Assembly: GCF_037153975.1 (NCBI RefSeq)
Contig: NZ_JBBAYJ010000029.1
Location: 1-49,533 of the forward strand
Reading direction: 5' to 3'
Length of the DNA: 49,533 nt
Source: Aquipuribacter sp. SD81
GTDB taxonomy: Bacteria > Actinomycetota > Actinomycetes > Actinomycetales > JBBAYJ01
A model generated the notes under the pieces. The model searched no databases and had not been told where the DNA came from. It saw nothing but the letters and a program-made list of their open reading frames with translations. Numbering within the stretch: position 1 is the stretch's first letter; each line of letters begins with the position of its first letter. Shown here piece by piece: positions 8,442 to 17,800 of the stretch. The position numbers and the translations under genes are program-made.

Positions 8442-8738
8442 GTGGGCGTCGTCTTCCAGGTACTCGCGTTCGTCGTGTTCCTGTACCTCGTGCTCCTGTT
8501 CGCCCGCCTCGTCGTCGGCTGGGTCCAGGTGTTCTCCCGCGACTGGCGGCCGTCCGGCCCGCTCGTCGTGGCCCTCGAGGTCGTCTACTCCGCGACGGAC
8601 CCGCCGCTCAACGCCCTGCGCCGGGTCATCCCGCCGCTCACCATCGGCTCGATCCGCCTCGACCTCGGGTTCATGATCCTCTTCATCGTGGTCGTCGTGC
8701 TCTACCAGGTGCTCGCGGGGCTCGGCCGGTCGCTGTGA
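8442..8738 (+). CDS. YggT family membrane protein
   Basis: Small integral membrane protein of 98 aa with two hydrophobic spans (about residues 4-28 and 70-95) separated by a loop containing D-P-P-L-N-A-L-R-R-V-I-P-P, the family hallmark. It is always found between sepF and divIVA in this cluster and is thought to help cell-envelope or division functions; the exact role is not established. The GTG start is supported by the leaderless -10 box. Confidence 0.9.
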   Translation: MGVVFQVLAFVVFLYLVLLFARLVVGWVQVFSRDWRPSGPLVVALEVVYSATDPPLNALRRVIPPLTIGSIRLDLGFMILFIVVVVLYQVLAGLGRSL

Positions 8739-8786
8739 GCACCGCGGCCACCGCCGTGCCCGGCGGCCGGCCCGGGCGCGCCGGAG

Positions 8787-8845
8787 TACCCTCTGGCGCA
8801 CCCACCCGACGGCGACCTCTGGTCGACACGTCCGTCCGCTACCGT
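8787..8845 (+). promoter_or_regulatory. Putative -10 boxes upstream of divIVA
   Basis: TACCCT at 8787-8792 and TACCGT at 8840-8845 both match the TANNNT pattern in the 151-nt gap before divIVA. The second would give a leader of about 40 nt. Confidence 0.35.
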
Positions 8846-8889
8846 GACGGGGGCGCTGCTCCCGATGATCAGATCGACGAGGTGACGAC

Positions 8890-9567
8890 ATGCCGTTGAC
8901 CGCAGACGACGTGGTCCAGAAGCGGTTCAACCCCACGAAGTTCCGCGAGGGCTACGACCAGGACGAGGTCGACGACTTCCTCGACGAGGTGGTCGCGGAG
9001 CTGCGGCGCCTCAACGAGGAGAACGAGGACCTCCGGCGCCAGCTCTCGCAGTGCGAGGGTCGGGTCTCCGAGCTGTCGCGCGGCGGGTCCTCCGACACCG
9101 GCCAGAGCGCGCCCGTGGCCGCCTCCGACGACGCGCCGGCGCCCGTGGCCGCCGCCGCGCCCGCCCCGGTCTCGTCCCCCGCCGCCGGCAACGGCGACCA
9201 GGGCGACGTGTCGGGCATGCTCGCCCTCGCCCAGCGCCTGCACGACGAGCACGTGCGCAACGGCGAGCAGGAGCGCGACCGCCTCGTCAGCGAGGCGCAG
9301 GAGACCGCCACCCGCCTCGTGCGCGAGGCCGAGGAGAAGCAGGCGCAGACCCTCGGCAGCCTCGAGCAGGAGCGCGCGCTGCTCGAGCGGAAGATCGACG
9401 AGCTGCGCGGCTTCGAGCGCGACTACCGCAGCCGTCTCAAGAGCTACCTCGAGAACCAGCTCCGCGAGCTCGACAACAAGGGCCAGGTCGTGCCGGGGCG
9501 CACGCCGGGCTCCCGCGACGACGCCGCCGCCGCCGGCGGCGGGTTCCCGTTCGGCGGTCAGAGCTGA
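8890..9567 (+). CDS. divIVA: DivIVA/Wag31 polar growth and septum protein
   Basis: Coiled-coil protein that senses negative membrane curvature and organises polar cell-wall growth. The 225-aa product begins with the canonical lipid-binding head (M-P-L-T-A-D-D-V-V-Q-K-R-F, then F-R-E-G-Y-D-Q-D-E-V-D-D-F-L-D-E-V). A first coiled coil runs to about residue 60, an Ala/Pro-rich linker covers about 70-105, and a second long coiled coil (R-L-H-D-E-H-V-R-N-G and beyond) extends to about 200. A Gly-rich tail ends F-P-F-G-G-Q-S. GACGAGG precedes the ATG. A TraR/DksA-like gene often found next door in relatives is absent. Confidence 0.95.
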   Translation: MPLTADDVVQKRFNPTKFREGYDQDEVDDFLDEVVAELRRLNEENEDLRRQLSQCEGRVSELSRGGSSDTGQSAPVAASDDAPAPVAAAAPAPVSSPAAGNGDQGDVSGMLALAQRLHDEHVRNGEQERDRLVSEAQETATRLVREAEEKQAQTLGSLEQERALLERKIDELRGFERDYRSRLKSYLENQLRELDNKGQVVPGRTPGSRDDAAAAGGGFPFGGQS

Positions 9568-10202
9568 CCTCGCACGCACCCCGCAGCACGACCCGCGGCC
9601 GTCGCCCCCTCCTGGTGGGCGCGGCCGCGGCTGCTGTCGTCGTCGTCCTCGACCAGGTCACCAAGCTCCTGGCCGAGCGCGGGCTCGAGCCGGGCGAGCG
9701 CGTCGACGTGCTCGGGTACCTGTTCGGGCTGCGGCTGTACTACAACCCCGGCGCGGCGTTCAGCCTCGGCACGAGCGCGACGCCGCTGCTGACGGTCTTC
9801 GCGACCGCGGCCTCGGTCGCGATGGTCGTCGCGCTGGTCCGCACGACCCGGCCGGCGTGGGGGCTGGCGGTGGGGGTGCTGCTCGGCGGAGCGCTCGGGA
9901 ACCTCACCGACCGGCTGCTCCGTCCGCCCGGCTTCGCCCGGGGCGAGGTCGTCGACTTCTTCCAGCTGCCGAGCTTCCCCATCTTCAACGTCGCCGACGT
10001 CGGGGTGGTGACGGGCGCCGCGCTCGTCGTGCTCCTGTCGCTGCGCGACGTGCCGTTCCGCGACGGCGAGGGGAGCGGTGACGGCGAGGGCGCCGGTGAC
10101 GGCGACGGCGCTGCGGACCGCGGCGGGGCGCACGTCCAGGACGGGTCGGGGGACGCGGACGGGCCGTCGGTCGAGCCGTCGACCGCACCCCGCGAGCCGT
10201 GA
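9564..10202 (+). CDS. lspA: LspA, prolipoprotein signal peptidase II
   Basis: Membrane aspartyl protease that cleaves lipoprotein signal peptides ahead of the lipidated Cys. Numbered from 9564 (212 aa), it shows D-Q-V-T-K in helix 1, N-P-G-A-A-F-S-L (residue 61 on), G-N-L-T-D-R with catalytic Asp116 and F-N-V-A-D with catalytic Asp145, plus four hydrophobic spans. The start is unresolved. There is no in-frame ATG or GTG before 9615, and starting there removes the basic residues ahead of helix 1. A CTG at 9564 overlaps the divIVA stop (CTGA) and would be translationally coupled. The C-terminal 45 residues are an unusual Gly/Asp/Glu-rich tail not required by the family. Confidence 0.88.
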   Translation: MTSHAPRSTTRGRRPLLVGAAAAAVVVVLDQVTKLLAERGLEPGERVDVLGYLFGLRLYYNPGAAFSLGTSATPLLTVFATAASVAMVVALVRTTRPAWGLAVGVLLGGALGNLTDRLLRPPGFARGEVVDFFQLPSFPIFNVADVGVVTGAALVVLLSLRDVPFRDGEGSGDGEGAGDGDGAADRGGAHVQDGSGDADGPSVEPSTAPREP

Positions 10203-11119
10203 GCACGCGGGCGCTGCCGGTCCCGGACGGCCTGGAGGGGGAGCGGGTCGACGCGGGCGTGGCCCGCCTGCTCGGGCTGTCGCGCACGCGCGCCGCCGAG
10301 CTCGTCGCCGCGGGCGGGGTGACGCTCGACTCCCGGCCCGCCGCGAAGTCCGACCGGCTCGTGGCCGGGGCCTGGCTCGAGGTGTCGCTGCCCGACGAGA
10401 CTGCGGCCCCGGACGTCGCCGCCGAGCCCGTCGAGGGCATGCGGGTCGTCCTCGACGACGAGGACGTCGTCGTCGTCGACAAGCCCGTCGGGGTCGCGGC
10501 CCACCCGTCCCCGGGCTGGACCGGCCCGACGGTCGTCGGGGGGCTCGCCGCGGCCGGCTACCGGGTGAGCACGAGCGGCGCGGCGGAGCGGCAGGGTGTC
10601 GTGCACCGCCTCGACGTCGGCACGTCCGGCCTCATGGCCGTGGCGAAGAGCGAGCGGGCGTACACCTCGCTCAAGGACCAGTTCCGCACCCGCACCGTCG
10701 ACAAGACGTACCACTCGGTCGTGCAGGGCCACCCCGACCCCTCCAGCGGGACGGTCGACGCGCCCGTCGGCCGGCACCCGTCGCACTCCTACCGCTGGGC
10801 CGTCGTCGCCGACGGCAAGCCGAGCGTCACCCACTACGACACCCTCGAGGCGTTCCCCGCCGCCTCGCTGCTCGAGATCCACCTCGAGACCGGGCGCACC
10901 CACCAGATCCGGGTCCACATGTCCGCGCTGCGGCACCCGTGCGTCGGCGACCTCACGTACGGCGCCGACCCCACGCTCGCCGCCCGCCTCGGCCTGGAGC
11001 GGCAGTGGCTGCACGCCGTCGGGCTCGCCTTCGACCACCCGGGGACCGGCGAGCGCGTCCACCTCCGCTCGGAGTACCCCGACGACCTCGCCGAGGCCCT
11101 CCGCCGCCTGCGCCCCTGA
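10199..11119 (+). CDS. RluA-family 23S rRNA pseudouridine synthase
   Basis: RNA uridine isomerase of the RluA/RluD family. The 306-aa product has an N-terminal S4 RNA-binding domain (about residues 10-75, [10 protein letters not shown] and S-R-T-R-A-A-E-L-V) and the catalytic domain with H-R-L-D-V-G-T-S-G, in which Asp139 is the nucleophile, and later [13 protein letters not shown] 10199 overlaps the lspA stop. The lspA-rluA pair is conserved in actinobacteria (Rv1539-Rv1540 in M. tuberculosis). The target uridine cannot be told from sequence. Confidence 0.92.
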   Translation: MSTRALPVPDGLEGERVDAGVARLLGLSRTRAAELVAAGGVTLDSRPAAKSDRLVAGAWLEVSLPDETAAPDVAAEPVEGMRVVLDDEDVVVVDKPVGVAAHPSPGWTGPTVVGGLAAAGYRVSTSGAAERQGVVHRLDVGTSGLMAVAKSERAYTSLKDQFRTRTVDKTYHSVVQGHPDPSSGTVDAPVGRHPSHSYRWAVVADGKPSVTHYDTLEAFPAASLLEIHLETGRTHQIRVHMSALRHPCVGDLTYGADPTLAARLGLERQWLHAVGLAFDHPGTGERVHLRSEYPDDLAEALRRLRP

Positions 11120-11130
11120 CCCACCTCCTC

Positions 11131-11163
11131 TCCACCCCCACTCTCACCTCCACCCCCACTCTC
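11131..11163 (+). repeat. Two direct copies of a 15-bp C-rich repeat
   Basis: TCCACCCCCACTCTC is present at 11131-11145 and 11149-11163, an 18-bp period, immediately after the pseudouridine synthase and touching the palindrome that follows. Confidence 0.6.
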
Positions 11164-11226
11164 GCCGAGGGGTCGGTCCGGTCACGTCGGGACGCCGCGT
11201 GACGTGTCCGGACCGACCCCTCGGCG
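11163..11226. repeat. Long palindromic element with 19-bp perfect arms
   Basis: CGCCGAGGGGTCGGTCCGG (11163-11181) is repeated as its exact reverse complement at 11208-11226. Inside, pairing continues for about six more positions after one mismatch (TCACGT against ACGTGT). It is not followed by a T run. A solo copy of the right arm stands at 12274-12298, so it is a dispersed repeat rather than a one-off terminator. It also may stop transcription leaving the pseudouridine synthase gene. Confidence 0.75.
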
Positions 11227-11328
11227 TGGGTACGGGGGCCGCGGGTGAGGGGCTGTGGACGGGGTGGGGGGTGTGCACAGGGCGGGCCGGGGGGCCCGTG
11301 AGCGGGGTCGGGGCGCTGGGGTTGCGGG

Positions 11329-12205
11329 GTGGTGCTCGGGAGCGGGTCGCAGTGGGTGGAGTGGGACTGGCTGGACCGCGAGCGTGCCGTGGCAGCGGGC
11401 GTGGGCCGGCGGTGGCTGTACGGGACCGGGTCCAGCCGCGCCACGACGGGTGCCTGGGTCCCGGTGGACGCCGACCTCGCCCGGCGCTGCCGTGCCGTCC
11501 TCTCGCAGCTGCCGGCGAGCGCGGTCGTGAGCCACTGGACCGCCGTCGCCCTGCTCGGCCTGCCGGTGCCGAGGCGGAGGCGCTCGCTTCCGGTGCACGT
11601 CACGACCGTCGGTGACGACCCGCGCGCCACCCGGCGCCGGGACCTGCGGGGTCACACCTCGGACACCGCCGTGCCGTACCGGCTCGTGCAGGGAGTCCGG
11701 TGCACGGACGTCGTGCGCACGTGGTGCGACCTCGCGCGGTCGGGCGCGGTGGGAGCTCGTGGTCGTCGGGGACGCCACCCTCGCGCGCTGGCCGGCGACC
11801 GCGGAGCGGCTCCGGACGGCGGTCGCCGGCGGCCGCGGGCGTCGCGGCGTGAGGACGGCCCGGCGCGCTCTGCCCCTGCTCGACGGGCGGGCGGAGTCGC
11901 CGCCGGAGTCGGTGCTCAGGCTGCTCGTCCACGAGGCCGGCCTGCCCCGGCCCGTCCCGCAGCTCGTCGTCACCGGTCCCGACGGACGTGCCGTCGCGCG
12001 GGTGGACCTCGGCTGGCCGGACCAGCGGGTGGCGGTCGAGTACGACGGCCGCCACCACATGGAGGCGGGGCAGTGGCAGCGCGACCTCCGCCGCCGCGAG
12101 CGGCTCGAGGAGCTCGGGTGGCGGGTCGTCGTCGTGACGCGCGAGGACCTGGCGCACGACCCCCTCGGCACGGCAGCCCGTGTCCGCCGCGCCCTCACCC
12201 GCTGA
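11329..12205 (+). pseudogene. DUF559/Vsr-like endonuclease-domain protein, frameshifted
   Basis: Two frames together match one actinobacterial DUF559 protein. From GTG 11329 one frame encodes the N-terminal part (V-S-H-W-T-A-V-A-L-L-G-L-P, then V-H-V-T-T-V, then C-T-D-V-V-R-T-W-C-D-L-A-R). Near 11735-11755 similarity jumps forward one frame and continues as E-L-V-V-V-G-D-A-T-L-A-R and the nuclease-like core V-D-L-G-W-P-D-Q-R-V-A-V-E-Y-D-G-R-H-H through G-W-R-V-V-V-V-T, ending at 12205. An intact gene would encode roughly 290 aa. The break is a real mutation or a sequence error in GC-rich DNA; programmed frameshifting is less likely, as no slippery run is obvious. No function is proven for these accessory proteins. 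Confidence 0.7.
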
Positions 12206-12273
12206 CCGTCCCCCCTGCCTGTCCCCTTCCCCTGCGTCGAGGGGGCGCCGGGGGCACATTCGACGGGTGCGTC

Positions 12274-12298
12274 ACGTGTCCGGACCGACCCCTCGGCG
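12274..12298 (+). repeat. Solo arm of the palindromic repeat
   Basis: The 25 bases here equal 11202-11226 exactly (core CCGGACCGACCCCTCGGCG), in the same orientation. The two copies bracket the frameshifted DUF559 gene. Confidence 0.75.
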
Positions 12299-12363
12299 AA
12301 GGGGTTGGGGGAGCGGGGGCGGGTGGACGGCGTGGACGCCGCCGCAGCGTCCGGGGGCCGACC

Positions 12364-12369
12364 TACACT
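12364..12369 (+). promoter_or_regulatory. -10 box (TACACT) for dnaE
   Basis: TACACT ends 8 nt before the ATG at 12378, with no convincing Shine-Dalgarno, suggesting a leaderless or nearly leaderless dnaE mRNA. Confidence 0.5.
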
Positions 12370-12377
12370 CACGGACG

Positions 12378-15300
12378 ATGTCCGCCGCACGGTCCTCCGA
12401 CTCCTTCGCCCACCTCCACGTCCACACCGAGTACTCGATGCTCGACGGGGCGGCCAGGATCGGCGAGCTGTTCGCCGAGGCGCAGCGGATGGGCATGCCG
12501 GCCGTGGCGATGACCGACCACGGCAACGTCTTCGGCGCCTACGAGTTCTGGTCCAAGGCCCGCCAGGCCGGGCTCAAGGCGATCATCGGGACCGAGGCGT
12601 ACGTCACGCCCGGCACGAGCCGGTTCGACCGCACGCGCGTCAAGTGGGGCGACGCGCAGAGCAACCCGGGCGACGACGTGTCCGGCTCCGGCGCGTACAC
12701 GCACATGACCCTGCTCGCGGAGACCACGCAGGGCATGCACAACCTGTTCCGGCTCTCCAGCCTCGCGAGCATGGAGGGCTTCTACTTCAAGCCCCGCATG
12801 GACCGGGAGCTCCTCGACACGTACCACCACGGCCTCATCGCCACGACGGGCTGCCCGTCCGGGGAGGTGCAGACCCGGCTGCGCCTCGGGCAGTACGACG
12901 AGGCCCGGCGCGCCGCGGCGGAGATGAAGGACCTGTTCGGCGCGGGCAACCTGTTCTGCGAGCTCATGGACCACGGGCTGTCGATCGAGCGGCGCGTCCG
13001 CGAGGACCTGCTCCGCATCGCGCGCGACCTCGACCTGCCGCTGCTGGCGACCAACGACCTGCACTACACGAAGCAGGAGGACGCCGGCGCGCACGAGGTG
13101 CTGCTGTGCGTGCAGTCCGGCTCCCGCCTCGACGACCCCAAGCGCTTCAAGTTCGACGGCGACGGCTACTACCTCAAGTCGGCGGCCGAGATGCGCCAGG
13201 TCTTCGCCGACCTGCCCGAGGCGTGCGACAACACCCTGCTGGTCGCCGAGCGCTGCCAGGTCGAGTTCACCGAGGGCGAGGGCCGCTACATGCCCCGCTT
13301 CCCCTGCCCCGAGGGCGAGGACGAGACCTCGTGGTTCGTCAAGGAGGTGGAGCGCGGGCTGCACGCGCGCTACCCCGGCGGCGTGCCGGACGCCAGCCGC
13401 AAGCAGGCCGAGTACGAGACCGAGGTCATCGTCGGCAAGGGCTACCCCGGCTACTTCCTCGTCGTCGCCGACTTCATCAACTGGGCCAAGCGCAACGGCA
13501 TCCGCGTCGGCCCGGGCCGTGGCTCCGGGGCCGGCTCGATGTGCGCGTACGCGATGGGCATCACCGACCTCGACCCCATCCAGCACGGCCTCATCTTCGA
13601 GCGGTTCCTCAACCCCGAGCGCAGGTCCATGCCGGACTTCGACGTCGACTTCGACGACCGGCGTCGCCCGGAGGTCATCCGCTACGTCACCGAGCGCTAC
13701 GGCGACGACCGGGTCGCCATGATCGTCACGTACGGCACCATCAAGGCGAAGCAGGCCCTCAAGGACGCGAGCCGCGTCCTCGGCCACCCCTTCTCCATGG
13801 GCGAGCGGCTCACCAAGGCGATGCCGCCGGCGGTCATGGGCAAGGACGTGCCGCTGTCGGGCATGTTCGACCCGCAGCACAAGCGCTACGCCGAGGCGGG
13901 GGAGTTCCGCGCCCTGCACGACGCCGACCCCGAGGCACGCGGCGTCATCGAGCGCGCCCGCGGGCTAGAGAACCTCAAGCGGCAGTGGGGCGTCCACGCC
14001 GCCGGCGTCATCATGAGCAGCGAGCCGCTCATCGACCTCGTCCCGCTCATGCGCCGGGAGCAGGACGGGCAGATCATCACGCAGTTCGACTACCCGAGCT
14101 GCGAGACGCTCGGCCTGGTCAAGATGGACTTCCTCGGCCTGCGCAACCTCACGATCATGGACGACGCCCTCCGGAACGTGAAGGCGAACACGGGTGTCGA
14201 CGTCGACCTCGACGCCCTCAGCAAGGACATGACCGACCCGGCGACGTACGACCTGCTCGGCCGCGGCGACACCCTCGGGGTGTTCCAGCTGGACGGCGGG
14301 CCCATGCGGGCGCTGCTGCGGCAGATGAAGCCGGACAACTTCGAGGACATCTCCGCCGTCATCGCCCTGTACCGGCCGGGGCCGATGGGCGCGGGCTCGC
14401 ACACGAACTACGCGCTGCGCAAGAACGGCCTGCAGCCGATCAGCTACCCGCACCCGGAGCTCGCGCAGGCCCTCGAGCCGATCCTCGGCACGACCTACGG
14501 CCTCATCGTGTACCAGGAGCAGGTCATGGACATCGCCCGGCAGCTCGCCGGGTACTCCCTCGGCAAGGCGGACCTGCTCCGCCGCGCCATGGGCAAGAAG
14601 AAGCGCGAGGTGCTCGACGCCGAGTACGTCGGCTTCGCCGACGGCATGAAGGCCAACGGCTACTCCGAGGACTCCATCCGGACGCTGTGGGACATCCTCG
14701 TCCCGTTCTCCGACTACGCCTTCAACAAGGCGCACTCCGCCGCCTACGGGCTCGTCAGCTACTGGACGGCCTACCTCAAGGCGAACTACCCGGCCGAGTA
14801 CATGGCGGCGCTGCTCACGAGCGTGCGCGACGACAAGGACAAGTCGGCGCTGTACCTGCAGGAGTGCCGTCGCATGGGCATCGAGGTGCTCCCGCCCGAC
14901 GTCAACACCTCCGCGCGCGACTACACCCCGGTCGGCGGGTCCATCCGCTTCGGTCTGGAGGCCGTCCGCAACGTCGGCGGCAACGTCGTCGACCTCGTCG
15001 TGGCCGCGCGCGAGGCCAAGGGCGCCTACGCCGACTTCCGCGACTTCCTCGACAAGGTCCCCGCACCGGTGTGCAACAAGCGGACGGTGGAGTCCCTCGT
15101 CGCGGCCGGCGCGTTCGACGCCATGGGCCACACCCGCCGGTCGCTGACCGCGGTCATGGAGGAGGCGGTCGACGAGGCCGTCGCCCTCAAGCGCAAGCAG
15201 GCCGACGGGCAGTTCGACCTCTTCGCGGGCCTCGGTGGCTCCGACGACGGGGGCGGCACCATCGCGACCGGCGTCACGGTGGCGGTGCCGGACCTGCCGG

Positions 15301-15941
15301 AGTGGGACAAGAAGGAGCTGCTGCAGCGCGAGCGGGCCATGCTCGGGCTCTACGTCTCCGACCACCCCCTCAGCGGCATCGAGAACGTGCTCGCGAAGCT
15401 CGCCGACGTGTCGATCGCCCAGCTGAGCACCGACGAGTCGCTCAAGGACCGGGCGAAGGTCACCGTCGCCGGCCTCGTGACGGGGGTGCAGCGGAAGATC
15501 TCCAAGCAGGGCAAGACGTGGGCCATCGTCACGGTGGAGGACCTCGCGGGCTCCGTCGAGGTGCTCGTGTTCCCCAGCCAGTACGACATCGCCGGGCCGG
15601 TGCTCGCCGAGGACGTCGTCGTCGTCGTCAAGGGCGACCTGTCGCGCAGCGACGACCGCCCGGTCAGCGTGCGCGCGACGGAGATCACCCTGCCGGACGT
15701 CGACACGTCCGCCGACGGTCCCGTCACCATCCAGATGGACGTCACCCGGTGCACGCCGGTCGTCGTCGAGCGCCTCAAGGGCGTGCTCGACACCCACCCC
15801 GGCACCACCGAGGTCCGCCTGCAGCTGCGCCAGCCGGGCCGCGACACCCTCATGCGGCTCGACGACGGGCTGCGGGTCACGGTCACCCCCGCGCTCTTCG
15901 GCGACCTCAAGGCCCTGCTCGGGCCGGCGTGCCTGGGGTGA
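12378..15941 (+). CDS. dnaE: DnaE, DNA polymerase III alpha subunit
   Basis: Replicative C-family DNA polymerase of 1187 aa, the normal DnaE1 length. The N-terminal PHP domain keeps its metal ligands (His12 and His14 in H-L-H-V-H-T-E-Y-S), consistent with the intrinsic 3'-5' proofreading shown for mycobacterial DnaE1. The palm has P-D-F-D-V-D-F-D-D at residues 419-427 with catalytic Asp422 and Asp424, and a third Asp at about 584 in [18 protein letters not shown] precedes the palm. The C-terminal part has the helix-hairpin-helix region and an OB fold ([13 protein letters not shown]). The ATG at 12378 places the PHP motif at the usual distance. Confidence 0.97.
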   Translation: MSAARSSDSFAHLHVHTEYSMLDGAARIGELFAEAQRMGMPAVAMTDHGNVFGAYEFWSKARQAGLKAIIGTEAYVTPGTSRFDRTRVKWGDAQSNPGDDVSGSGAYTHMTLLAETTQGMHNLFRLSSLASMEGFYFKPRMDRELLDTYHHGLIATTGCPSGEVQTRLRLGQYDEARRAAAEMKDLFGAGNLFCELMDHGLSIERRVREDLLRIARDLDLPLLATNDLHYTKQEDAGAHEVLLCVQSGSRLDDPKRFKFDGDGYYLKSAAEMRQVFADLPEACDNTLLVAERCQVEFTEGEGRYMPRFPCPEGEDETSWFVKEVERGLHARYPGGVPDASRKQAEYETEVIVGKGYPGYFLVVADFINWAKRNGIRVGPGRGSGAGSMCAYAMGITDLDPIQHGLIFERFLNPERRSMPDFDVDFDDRRRPEVIRYVTERYGDDRVAMIVTYGTIKAKQALKDASRVLGHPFSMGERLTKAMPPAVMGKDVPLSGMFDPQHKRYAEAGEFRALHDADPEARGVIERARGLENLKRQWGVHAAGVIMSSEPLIDLVPLMRREQDGQIITQFDYPSCETLGLVKMDFLGLRNLTIMDDALRNVKANTGVDVDLDALSKDMTDPATYDLLGRGDTLGVFQLDGGPMRALLRQMKPDNFEDISAVIALYRPGPMGAGSHTNYALRKNGLQPISYPHPELAQALEPILGTTYGLIVYQEQVMDIARQLAGYSLGKADLLRRAMGKKKREVLDAEYVGFADGMKANGYSEDSIRTLWDILVPFSDYAFNKAHSAAYGLVSYWTAYLKANYPAEYMAALLTSVRDDKDKSALYLQECRRMGIEVLPPDVNTSARDYTPVGGSIRFGLEAVRNVGGNVVDLVVAAREAKGAYADFRDFLDKVPAPVCNKRTVESLVAAGAFDAMGHTRRSLTAVMEEAVDEAVALKRKQADGQFDLFAGLGGSDDGGGTIATGVTVAVPDLPEWDKKELLQRERAMLGLYVSDHPLSGIENVLAKLADVSIAQLSTDESLKDRAKVTVAGLVTGVQRKISKQGKTWAIVTVEDLAGSVEVLVFPSQYDIAGPVLAEDVVVVVKGDLSRSDDRPVSVRATEITLPDVDTSADGPVTIQMDVTRCTPVVVERLKGVLDTHPGTTEVRLQLRQPGRDTLMRLDDGLRVTVTPALFGDLKALLGPACLG

Positions 15942-16507
15942 GCGACGCCGCGACGCCGCTGCGGCCGCGCTCGCGCTCGCGCCGCGGGCGCCGCGACCCC
16001 CGCCGCCACGCGCTCCGTGCGCTGCTGCTGTCCCTCGCGGTGGCGCCGCTCGCCGGGCTGGCGTGGTGGGCGGTGGTCCCGGGCGGGCGCCGCCCGGTGC
16101 AGGGCGGCTACCTCGACCTCGTGCAGTCCCGCGGCGCGGTCGACGCCGGGTTCGCGCTCGCCTGCCTCGCCACGGGCACGCTGCTGGGGCTGGGCTGGGT
16201 GCTCGTGCGCGAGGACGACGTCGACGCGCGGTCGGTCGGGCGGCTCGTCGGGCTGCTCGTCGGCGGCCTCCTCGGGGCGGCCGTCGCCTGGCTGACGGGC
16301 TGGCTGCTGGGGACCCTCCTGCCCGTCGGGGCGCCGCCCGACGGTGTGAGCGCGGCGGAGGTCGACGCCCTCAGCGGGCCCGTCCTCACCGCCGCGACGC
16401 TGGTCGGCGGACTGCTGTGGCCGCTCGCGGTGACGGTGCTCGTGACGGTCGACACCGCGCGCGAGGTCGCGTGGGCGGCGTGGCGCCGCCACAGCGAGCA
16501 CGGCTGA
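15938..16507 (+). CDS. Small four-helix membrane protein (DUF2567-like, tentative)
   Basis: The 189-aa product begins with an Arg-rich cytoplasmic segment (about residues 1-28), followed by about four hydrophobic spans separated by short loops (one with [14 protein letters not shown]) and ending with a short basic tail. GTG 15938 overlaps the dnaE stop by 4 bp, so it is probably co-translated with dnaE. The pattern resembles the actinobacterial DUF2567 family, but I cannot confirm that by eye. No enzymatic motif is visible and the role is unknown. Confidence 0.8.
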   Translation: MSDAATPLRPRSRSRRGRRDPRRHALRALLLSLAVAPLAGLAWWAVVPGGRRPVQGGYLDLVQSRGAVDAGFALACLATGTLLGLGWVLVREDDVDARSVGRLVGLLVGGLLGAAVAWLTGWLLGTLLPVGAPPDGVSAAEVDALSGPVLTAATLVGGLLWPLAVTVLVTVDTAREVAWAAWRRHSEHG

Positions 16508-16540
16508 GGGAGCCCGGGACCGGCCCGGCCCGCGAGCCGC

Positions 16541-17209
16541 TCAGTTGGGCGAGGCGGGGCGCCGGACCAGGTCGGTGGCCGGCACCGCCCGCAGGACGCG
16601 CACCAGGACGTCCTCCCGGGCCAGCAGGCGCAGCGCGAGCCGCAGCCGGTCCGCGGTGCCTGGCGCCTCCAGCAGCGCCTGGCGGTCGGCGAGGTCGAGG
16701 AGCATGTTCGCCGCGACCGTGTACGACAGCATGAGGGGGTCGCCGGGCAGCGGGGACCCCGCGCCGCGCAGCCGGGCCCGGTAGCGCTCGAAGGCGCGCT
16801 GCACCGCCGGCACGAGCAGCTGCGCGACGTCGTCGGTCGGCTCCGGCAGGACCTCGACGTGCGCCCGCAGGTAGGGCACGGCGGCGTCGGGCCGGCCGGA
16901 GTCCTCGTCGAGCCCGAGCACCCGGAAGCGCCTGCTGCCGACCGTCTGCACGTCGTAGCGGCCGTCGGGCAGGGCCGTCACGTCGGTGAGGTCGGCGAGC
17001 GTGCCGACCTCGTGCAGCGCCGTCGCGCGGCCCGCCCCCACCTCGTGACCCGCCCGGATCGCGACGACGCCGAAGTGCTGGGAGTCCTCCGGCGCCGCGA
17101 CGAGGTCGGCGACCAGCCGCCGGTAGCGCTCCTCGAACACGTGCAGCGGGAGCACGAGCCCCGGCACGAGGACGGTCCCCAGCGGGAAGACGGGGACGAG
17201 GCGGCTCAC
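16541..17209 (-). CDS. Lon substrate-binding (LAN) domain protein
   Basis: Stand-alone N-terminal domain of Lon protease without ATPase or peptidase. The 222-aa product starts M-S-R-L-V-P-V-F-P-L-G-T-V-L-V-P-G and continues P-L-H-V-F-E-E-R-Y-R-R-L-V, the canonical domain opening; the rest is beta-rich followed by a helical C-terminal part. Such proteins are common beside hisD/ybaK in actinobacteria, with no settled function (substrate recognition or regulation is inferred). Its -10 box (TAGGGT, 17217-17222 on the complement) ends 7 nt before the GTG and overlaps the ybaK stop. Confidence 0.88.
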   Translation of the reverse strand: MSRLVPVFPLGTVLVPGLVLPLHVFEERYRRLVADLVAAPEDSQHFGVVAIRAGHEVGAGRATALHEVGTLADLTDVTALPDGRYDVQTVGSRRFRVLGLDEDSGRPDAAVPYLRAHVEVLPEPTDDVAQLLVPAVQRAFERYRARLRGAGSPLPGDPLMLSYTVAANMLLDLADRQALLEAPGTADRLRLALRLLAREDVLVRVLRAVPATDLVRRPASPN

Positions 17210-17219
17210 CGGGCCAACC

Positions 17220-17747
17220 CTAGGGAGCCGCGGTCGACCGGGCGACGGCGGCGGTCACCGCCGAGGTGAGGGCGACGAGGTCCCCGGGCGCGAGCCCGAG
17301 GTCGAGGCCACGGCGCCCGCCGCTCACGTACACGTGCTCGTGGTCCAGCGCGGAGGCGTCCACCACGGTCGGCAGGCGCGTGCGCTGGCCCAGCGGGGAG
17401 ATGCCCCCGACCACGTAGCCCGTGGCCCGCTCCGCGGCCGCGGGGTCCGCCATGCTCGCGCGCTTCGCCCCGAGCGCGGCGGCGACGGCCTTGAGGTCGA
17501 GCCGTGCCGACACCGGCACCACCGCGACGCCCAGACCGGGCCGGCCGGCGGGCTCCAGCTGCACGAGCAGCGTCTTGTACACCTGCCGCGGGTCGAGCCC
17601 GAGGGCCTCGGCCGCCTCCAGGCCGTAGCCGGACTCCCGGGCGGTCCGCGGGTCGTGGTCGTAGGCGTGCACGGTGTGCTCGGTGCCGGCCGCCTCGAGC
17701 GCAGCCGTCGCGGGGGTGCCCCCGCCCCGCCCGGCCCGCCTGCTCAC
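17220..17747 (-). CDS. YbaK-type Cys-tRNA(Pro)/aminoacyl-tRNA deacylase
   Basis: Trans-editing enzyme that hydrolyses mischarged tRNA, in the classical case Cys-tRNA(Pro). The 175-aa product has the YbaK fold signatures: Q-V-Y-K-T-L-L-V-Q containing the conserved Lys, [12 protein letters not shown], and [10 protein letters not shown] with the G-x-x-P loop. It lies 10 nt upstream of the Lon-domain gene on the same strand and diverges from hisD across a 53-nt gap. Confidence 0.9.
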   Translation of the reverse strand: MSRRAGRGGGTPATAALEAAGTEHTVHAYDHDPRTARESGYGLEAAEALGLDPRQVYKTLLVQLEPAGRPGLGVAVVPVSARLDLKAVAAALGAKRASMADPAAAERATGYVVGGISPLGQRTRLPTVVDASALDHEHVYVSGGRRGLDLGLAPGDLVALTSAVTAAVARSTAAP

Positions 17748-17788
17748 GCCCGCGATCCTGCCACCGCGGCCGCGCCGGCGGCCCGACC

Positions 17789-17794
17789 TACCAT
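17789..17794 (+). promoter_or_regulatory. Leaderless -10 box (TACCAT) for hisD
   Basis: TACCAT is followed by 6 nt and then the GTG at 17801, with no Shine-Dalgarno. Confidence 0.6.
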
Positions 17795-17800
17795 GGGGCC

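Noticed and set aside
11182-12390. A 402-residue minus-strand frame opposite the DUF559 gene
   Set aside because: It reads through both repeat copies and is antisense to the recognisable DUF559 halves; composition is that of a shadow frame.
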